A DNA stretch of 64,000 nt from Anomaloglossus baeobatrachus (taxonomy: Eukaryota; Chordata; Amphibia; Anura; Aromobatidae), in contig NC_134353.1 in assembly GCF_048569485.1 (NCBI RefSeq), positions 530,751,008-530,815,007 of the forward strand. Direction: 5' to 3'. The translations under genes and the position numbers were made by a program. The notes beneath the pieces are model-generated. The model worked only from the letters and a program-made list of their open reading frames with translations, was not told where the DNA came from and ran no database searches. Shown in pieces: positions 56,093 to 64,000 of the stretch; positions within the stretch are counted from its first letter, which is position 1, and the number at the start of each line of letters is the position of its first letter.

Positions 56093-59000
56093 GATAAGAC
56101 CAAGATAAACTTATTTGATTCAGATGGTTTCAAGCATGTGTGGCGGCAACCAGGTGAGGAGTACAAAGTGTTTCTTGCCTACAGTCAAGCATGGTGGTGG
56201 TGGGAGTGTCATGGTTTGGGGCTGCATGAGTGCTGACTGTGGGGAGCTACAGTTCATTGTGGGAACCATGAATGCCAACATGTACTGTGACATACTGAAT
56301 CAGAGCAAGATCCCTTCCTTTCAGAAATTGGGCCATAGGGCAGTATTCCAACATGATAACGACCCCAAACACACATCCAAGATGACCACTGTCTTGCTAA
56401 AGAAACTGAGCATAAAGATGCTGGACTGGCCAAGCATGTCTCCAGACCTAAACCCTACTAACCCCTTACGGACGAAGCCAGTTTTGTACTTAAAGACCAG
56501 TCCATTTTTTGCAATTCTGACCAGTGTCACTTTCACGTGTTATAACTCTGCAAAGCTTCAGCGGATCCCGCTGATTCTGACATTGTTTTTTCGTGATATA
56601 TTGTACTTCATGACAGTGGTAAATTTAGGACGATATTTTTTTTGCTTTAATTTGTGTAAAAATCGTAAATTTGATGAACATTATGGAAATTTCGCATTTT
56701 TCAAACTTTTAATTTTTATGCCCTTAAACCAGAGAGTTTTGTCACACAAAGTACTTAATTACATTTCCCGCATGTCTACTTTACATCAACGCAATTTTTG
56801 AAACTAAATTTTTTGGGTTTTGGAAGTTCGAAGGGTTCAAAGTTCATCAGCAATTTTGCATTTTTTCAACAAAATTTACAAAATCGTTTTTTTAGGGACT
56901 CCATCACATTTGAAGTGACTTTGAGGGGCCTAGGTGACAGAAAATACCCAAAAGTGACACCATTCTAAAAACTGCACCCTTCAAAGTACTTTAAATCACA
57001 TTCAAGAAGTTTATTAACCCTTCAGGTACTTTACAGGAACTAAAGTGATATGGAATGAAAAAAAAATAAAAATGATCATTTTACCTAAAAATGTTGCTCT
57101 AGCCCAAATTTATTCACTTTTAGAAGAAATAACACAACAAAATGGACCCCAAAATTTGTTACCCAGTTTCTTCTAAGCTGATACCCCACATGTGGTCAGA
57201 AACCTCTGTTTGGGCAAATGGGAGGGCCCGTAACAGAAGGAACAATATTTGAATTTTGGAAAGCAAATTTGGCTGAAAACGATTACGAGCACCATGTCGC
57301 ATTTGTAGGGCCCGTAAGGTACCTATACAGCAGAAACCCCCTACAATTGACACCATTTTTGAAGCTAGACACTTCAACGAATTTTTCTAGATGTTTGATG
57401 AGAATTTTGAAACCCCGGGGGCTTCACAGAAGTTTGTAGCGTTGAGCTATGAAAATAAAAAAAATAAAGTTTTACCAGAAAATTGTTACTTCAACTAAAT
57501 AGTTTTTTTTCACAAGGGTAACAGGAAAAAATGCACCAAAAATTCATTGTGCAATTTCTTCTGATTATGCTGATACCTCATATGTGGTGGAAATCAACTG
57601 TTTGGGCGCACCGCAGGCCTCGGAAAGCATGGAGCACCATTTGACTGCAAAAATTGGCTGGAATTATTAGCAAAAGCCATGTCGCGTTTGGAGAGCCCCT
57701 AAGGAACCTAAACAGTGGCACTCCCCCACAAGTGACCCCATTCTGGAAACTAGACACCTGAAGGATTGTATCCAGGATGTAGTGAGCATTTTGAATCTAC
57801 AGGTACTTCACAGAATTTCATAACCTTAGGTCGCCATATTGAAAATTTTCATTTTTTTTTTCTTCACAAAAATGTTGCTTTAGCACCAAATCTCTCACTT
57901 TTTGAAGAGGCAGCACCAAAAAATGGACCTCACACTTTGTTAACCAATTTCTTATGAGCGCAGGGTTACTCCACATGTGGTCAAAAACCTCTTTTTGGAC
58001 TAACGGTAGGGCTTGGAATGGAAGGCAACCATTTGAGTTTTGGAAAAGTTGAAATAAATTGCAGGCACCATGTCACATTTGCAGGTCCCCTAGTGTACCT
58101 ATACAGCAGAAACCCCTACAAGTGACCTCATTTTGGAAACTAGACCCTAAAGGATTTTATTCAGGGGTATAGTAAGCATTTTGAATCCACAGCTACTTCA
58201 CACAAGTGTTGCTGTAGAGCCAAATTTCTCACACACTGCACAACGCAGCAAAAATACTCTGCTTCCAAAACGCTGCAAACCCTAATCGTGGGCACACAGC
58301 CTAAAAAGTTAGGATGGATGGATGGATGTCAAACACCTATATAACATCCCACCCCCTGTATATTCTAAGCTGCCACCCTTTAGTGACTTACATGTAGCAC
58401 TAAAGGGTGCTTAGCCTTGTATTTAGCCAAAAAAAAAAATAAAAAAGCGACGTGGGGCCCTCCTTTTTTATTAGCCGCTAGGGTAAAGCAGACAGCTGCA
58501 GCCTGCAGGCCACAGCTGGTAGCTTCACCTTGGCTGGTGATATAAAACAGAGGGCGCCCCAGGCTGGTTTCTTTTATTATTTATAAATAAGTAATTAAAA
58601 AAATGTGGGGTTTCCCCCAAATTGGATCACCAGCCAAGGTGAAGTAGACAGCTGGGGTCTGGTATCCTCAGGGTGGGAAGAGCCATGGTTATTTGTCCCT
58701 TCCCAGCCTAAAAATAGCAAGCCACAGCTGCCCCAAAAGTGGCGCATCTGTTGGATGCGCCAATCCTGGTGTTTCCCCCAGCTAATCCCGTTGCTCTGGT
58801 GGCATAGCAAACGGTGTAATAAATGGGGTGGATACCAACTGTAATGTCACCTGGCATCAAGCCCAGTGGTTAGTGATGTCACGGCATCTATCAAATACCT
58901 GACATCAATAACTGTCAGTAATAAAAAAAAAAGTAAACGACAAAAAAAAATTGACAAACGCTCCCCAACATATTCCCTCTTTCACCAATTTATTGAAAAG

Positions 59001-60225
59001 AAAAAAAATTCCAGTGCGCCGTAATCCATTTTAGGGGTCCCACGACGATTCTGGACCTACAGGAATATGGGGCGCAGGCTGAGTGAACGTATCCCCCATA
59101 TTCTAGAAGTGCAGACCCTCCATGTGAGGAGTGTGGCTGAAGTGAGCTGAGAATACTGCACTCACACTGCCCCAGTCCAAACAAGGGCAGAGTGACCTGC
59201 AGTAACCTCATTCCAAAATATGGAGGGCACGCTCAGGGAATGTATCCCCCATTTTCTGGAGGTGCAGACCCTCCATGTGAGGAGTGTGGGTACTGCACCC
59301 ACTCTCCCCGGGTCCACTGCTCATCATTGAACGCAGGAAGAAGGGTGACAACCGCTCTGCGCATGCGGCCAGCATCTTTTGAGAAGGAGGGATATCAGTG
59401 GATTGCAGCTGCACAAGGTACCGGGGACACCGGGCGGAGTTATAGGGGTAACCTAACTGGATATGGGGAGAAGATTTCTGTTGCATCTGTCATGGCACAT
59501 GCAACAGAAATCAAACGAGGAGGATGACTGCGGCAGGCCCACTGGTTGTGCGCGCCGCCATCTTCGATTATCGAGAGAGGGTCAGGGGGGTACTTTGGCG
59601 ACACCAAGGGAACGGGGGAGGAGATTTAGCTCCCATCTGACATGTTTTATCATGCCAGGTGGGAGATAAATCATTTTTCACCAGCGCCACCATTTACTGT
59701 CATGCCATCACGGTTAAACAGTGTGTACCGATGATCACATGACCGGGTAACGGAAAAACGTCCAGAATCGTGAGCTACTGGCTCTCAGCTATGCTGAAAC
59801 CCCAGAGATTTTCTGACGCTGGGGGCGCTATTTACCTTTTTCTAACCGCCGTTTTAAAACAGCAGATCGGAATAAGTATCTTTTTCTACCGCCGTTTTAA
59901 TCCGTATGGCTGTCGCAAAGGGGTTACATATCTGTGGGGCATTCTCAAATGGAAGGTGGAGGAGCCCATAGTCTCTAACATCCACCAGCTCTGTGTTGTC
60001 GATTTTCAATTAGGACTGTACTCACTTTTGTTGCCAGTAGTTTTGACATTATTCACTGTGTGTTGAGTTATTTAGAGAACACACCAAATGTACACTGTTA
60101 TATAAGTTGGACACTGACTACTTTACGTTGTATGAAAGTGTCATATCTTCAGTGTTGTCATATGAAAACATATAATAGAATATTTACAAAATTGTGAGGT
60201 GTGTACTCACTTTTGTGATATACTA
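56093..60225 (+). pseudogene. Tc1/mariner transposon remnant, split by insertion (copy B)
   Basis: It has the same structure as in copy A (left part to 56,460, right part from 59,925). The same truncation, insertion and internal deletion are present, so all predate the duplication. Confidence 0.8.
56461..59924. mobile_element. 3.46-kb non-autonomous element inside Tc1 (copy B)
   Basis: This is the same element and insertion point as in copy A, of equal length, with scattered substitutions. Confidence 0.65.
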
Positions 60226-62311
60226 TAATTGTATTTGTTTTTCATTATCTTTTTTAATAATTGTATGTCAAGAAAAACAAAATTTGACTTTTATTGTACT
60301 CTTAAGGGGGCTTTACACGCTACGACATCGCTAATGCGAACTCGTTGGGGTCACGGAATTGGTGACGCACATCCGGCCGCATTAGCGATGCCGTTGCGTG
60401 TGACACCGATGAGCGATTTTGCATCGCTGCTATTGGGCGGCCGCTCAGTGACGTCGCTGTGACGCCACACGGACCGCCCCCTTAGAAAGGAGGCGGTTCG
60501 CCGGTCACAGCGACGTCGCCGGGCAGGTAAATATGTGTGACGGGTCTGGGTGAGGTTGTGCGGCACGGGCAGCGATTTGCCCGTGTTGCGCAACAGATGG
60601 GGGCGGGTACCCACACTAGCGATATCGGGACCGATATCGCAGTGTGTAAAGCCCGCTTTAGAATACAAGTTGTCATAGAGAAATTCTAAAATTCATGACA
60701 TCTTTCTGATCTCTAGAGAGGCCATATCCATCCGAACACTGAACATAAGTATAGCTGGGAAGAAACTAATTAAAAGGAAGAAAGCAAGCTTGCAATCTAA
60801 CATCCCGCCTCTGTTCAGCTAGAGCCCGTTGGTGTGGACAGGTAATTATTGCATAGAAATGTGCTAAGAAAGAGGCCACTAGTCTGAGATAAAGAGATGA
60901 TGTGTTCACACTTACAGAGTATGTTTTAATGAATCTTAAATAAAGAATATTGGATTTTCTAAGTGCATTTGCCCAATGTTCATTTTTTTCTATGTTATTC
61001 AGATTAGTTTACACAGAGGAGGAGAACTGCCTTCCCAATGGCGTATGCTTTCGCTGATCCTGCTAGACACTTGGGAATTGGTAGTCAGTGATGAATATTG
61101 GGGTTTGTATAAAAAAATTATGGGAGGTACATTTTCAAAATTGTTATCACGAGAGGAAGAACATGCATATTTTTTCATATTTGTGAGGCCCTGCCTGTGA
61201 CTTTCAAATGAATATTGGGCACATAAGTGACAATACATATATCATTTTTCCTATTGTCACAAGGTGACTGGCCTGAATATGATTGGTCAATATGTACCAC
61301 GGAAGTGGTGTGATTCTGGAACTCCATGCTGGTACCTGTAGTGCCACAGGTTTTTTGTATGTAGTTCATATAGCCCAGTATCATGGATGGCTGGAGAGAT
61401 GGTTGGGTCTGGCCATCCACATACCCCGCCCATGGGTGTGTTGGAGGTGTCACTGCTGACTTCTAAAATGGAGCCTAATATTTGGCACATGGCAGAGAGA
61501 GTGTCTGAGCAACAGCCAGTGTGGAGAGGCTGCTCATCTGCCAACATAGGTATTGAAGCCTCTCTGAAGGAAACGCCCCGAGAGAGAGAAGGGGGGCTCA
61601 CTACAGCTGACTGGGGGTCAGTGGGAACCTCTTGTGAGAAGCCTTGATACTGGTCTGACCCAGAAATGCCATATTGGGAAATATGAATGTTGCTTTCCTG
61701 CACTGAACTGCTTTTTGTTTGAATGTAAATAAAGCAACCTGGACGTTTTTGTTTTTTTTTTTAAATACAACCGTGCTCCTGTGTGCTACCTTGGAGACCA
61801 GCAAAGCGAGTGAGTAACCCCTTGATGATGCCGTGTGTGAACTGTGTGCAACGTCACACTATCTATAGAATGGTAAAATGGTGGTGGGAAACATGACCAC
61901 AATATATTCTGCCTGGGATCTCCAGGGGCAAAGATATTTTGAAAGTTAGGGGTCTCGTAAAATTCTGAAGGGCTGTGTAATGCCAGAGGATATAGATGCT
62001 CATTGTGCTGCAAAATACAGCGGTAAAAATGGGTGTGGTATAGAAGGAAGGCCCTGGCGATAAGAGAATGGGGACACCTCCTGCCACTCACCTACTACCT
62101 GATACACTACACAAGTTTCTTCCTTCCCCTGTTGCTGTCATGTGCCTGAGCACTCGCTTGCCCTAAACTCACCCTGGCTAGTGAGAAGGCTGGCAACAGC
62201 ATTAGTCTCACCTCTGCAATAATACAAGGGAAGGGAGACCAAGAGAGGGAAAATAGACTTAGGCTCTGTGCCCACGCCTTAAAAAGGAAAACACTACAAG
62301 CTCCTCCAATG

Positions 62312-63128
62312 TGTCACGCTTCCCGGTCCCCGTGCCCCACTCTCCGGTCCCCGTGGCCCGCTCCCCGCTTCCCGGTGGCGTCCCCGACTCACCACTCCGG
62401 TCCCGGCCTCCTCATCCTTGCCTGCGCCCTCCATGCGTCCAGCTCCCCGCTCCCGGCGCTCCTCAGCGACGTGGGACACCCTGCCGGGCACCCCTGATTC
62501 CTCCGCACCGCTCCCTTGACTGGCTTCTGGTACACAGGCCTCGCGCATGCGCATTAGGGCGCGCGCGCGGTCATTGACCCTTTCTTAAAGGGCCAGCACC
62601 TTCAAACAGGAAATTGCATAGACAGGTACAGGGTATATAGGGATTCTCTTTCCTGGTGGGCGGGGCCTGTTCTACGTGTTTAGTAAGCTAGGAGTTCAGG
62701 TCCCCTATTGCTTTGCCCCGTATTAACCCTGTCTGTCTCGCAGAGCCTGTCCTGCCACGCCAGCCGCTCCGAACCACGTCCATTCCAGTACCCTGACGGT
62801 GACGTCGGCGGATGTTCCACCACCTCTGCAGCTCCGCCAGTCTCCAGTCCCTGGCTCCGTTGGGTGACCCGTCCCATCGCTCAGCAGCTTCCGGATCCCG
62901 CCTGACCCTTCAACCCGGCCTTGGACCCTGAGTCTCTTCACCCGGACTACCGTCCAGAACTCTGTGTGTTCAGCAACATCCACCTTTCCAGCTCCCCTAC
63001 GGACTGTCTGGCTTCCAATAGTGCTTCGGCTGCCGTGCATCAAGACCCTCTGGCGGGGTGACCGGCCTGGCTGCCTCCTCAGGGGAAACCGGTGTACGGT
63101 CCAGAGTTTCCACCACCCGGACATAACA
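62312..63128. mobile_element. solo LTR, Ty3/gypsy-like (copy B), fossil
   Basis: This is the same LTR with the same CAATG target duplications as copy A, so the insertion and its loss of the internal region predate the duplication or haplotype split. Confidence 0.7.
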
Positions 63129-63456
63129 CAATGCAGCTAAACACCACAGCTGTAATTGTCATGACTCCTTCGCTTCTTCCAGAGACTGGCTTCTTCCAAA
63201 GTGGACTGTATAAGAATGCGATTCTATAAGTGGTATCAGGTGGTAGGACACAGGACTTTTTAGGGAGTGGTCACAAAGCTGCACCTGAGATTAAGGATAC
63301 AAAAGATAGCTAGAAAGGAAATAGTCCTTAAGCTCTACAGCACCATAAGAAAATATTATCAAACATACTCCTGTGGAATGGTGGATGGCGAATTCCCATT
63401 CCAAAGGGTCAATGGTGGCTCGAAGAAAACAATGATACTGTATAAAAATATATATA

Positions 63457-64000
63457 CAGTGGAACCTTGGATTAAGAGTAACTTGGTGAGAGCATTTTGC
63501 AAGACAAGCAAAGCTTTTTAAGAATTTGTAACTTGGTTTAAGAGCAATGCTTTGCAAGAAGAGCAAATACTCACCATGCAAACTTCCAGTTCCGACCTTT
63601 GTACTGTATTCTGTATACAGTACAGTATATACTATATAGTGTGCCTTATCAATTTGCATTTGTGGATACAGTATTGTACTTTCTTTCTGATAACCAGTAC
63701 AGCACATTGCTTGTTTTGTACCTCCTGCACTCCAACACTTCTATTGTAAGCTGATGTGCAGTTTTATATGTTTTCTACTGCATTTTACAGTATTTTGTAT
63801 TAATGTACTGTAATAATTTTATATGAATACATTACATTATGTTGTATTCCTGTAATAAGTTTGTAGAAATACACTAAATATTTTTGGGTTGTGGAACGAA
63901 TTGTCTGCGTTTCAATTATTTCCTATGGGAAAAATTGCTTTGATATAAGAGTAACTTGGTTTAAGAGCACACTTCCGGAACCAATTATGCTCGTAATCCA
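63457..64000. mobile_element. mariner-type MITE (copy B), cut by window end
   Basis: It has the same left end, CAGTGGAACCTTGG, after TA. The right end lies just beyond the window. One extra TA dinucleotide precedes it relative to copy A. Confidence 0.8.

Larger units (their letters stand above)
47370..64000. repeat. large direct duplication, copy B
   Basis: This is the partner of 1-16,976. It contains the plin2 exons that connect in order with the downstream exons at 43.7-39.6 kb. Relative to copy A it has a longer minisatellite, a longer GATA array, one more CAG codon, and lacks the TTAA-flanked MITE. Confidence 0.97.

Overview
This is vertebrate nuclear DNA, most likely from a frog. The evidence is one spliced gene with long introns set in dense, nested transposons: Tc1/mariner, PIF/Harbinger-like and piggyBac-like MITEs, hAT debris, an L1-type LINE, DIRS and Ngaro retrotransposon fossils, and solo LTRs. 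The frog assignment is inferred from this repeat repertoire and from the protein similarity; there is no direct species marker.

The one host gene I can build is perilipin 2 (plin2, a lipid-droplet coat protein) on the minus strand. Its promoter lies near 54,560-54,660, exon 1 coding at 54,369-54,401, exon 2 at 48,757-48,952, exons 3 to 7 between 43,669 and 39,650, and a poly(A) signal at 39,401. The seven coding exons join in phase to a 418-residue protein, close to human PLIN2 in length and motif order.

The window is dominated by a large direct duplication. Bases 1-16,976 (copy A) match 47,370-64,000 (copy B) in order, in the same orientation and nearly base for base. Both copies carry the plin2 promoter and exons 1 and 2. 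Exons 3 to 7 occur only once here, between the copies, and splice in order with copy B. Copy A points out of the left edge, and homology runs off both ends, so this is either a recent tandem duplication of about 47 kb or two haplotypes laid end to end by the assembler. The copies differ by scattered substitutions, a 24-bp minisatellite (10 versus 24 units), a GATA array (64 bp longer in B), one CAG codon in exon 1, and a 787-bp TTAA-flanked MITE present only in A with a clean empty site in B.

Between the copies lie, left to right: a tandem repeat with hammerhead-like cores (17.5-18.1 kb); a Tc1 element (18.1-19.7 kb); an L1 3' end split by a second Tc1 and an LTR-like element (20.2-24.2 kb); a Ngaro-type fossil with a DIRS fossil inside it that itself holds a Harbinger-like MITE (25.3-33.1 kb); a second, internally deleted DIRS fossil (33.2-36.3 kb); a MITE-bearing spacer; the plin2 3' exons; and an unassigned repeat-rich stretch including a foldback (44-47.4 kb).

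I found no CRISPR, tRNA, rRNA or operon-like structure and no clearly new biochemical system. The most informative signals are the duplication with its presence/absence and repeat-length differences, the array-wide base difference in the minisatellite, the near-perfect hairpin abutting that array, and the hammerhead-like motifs.
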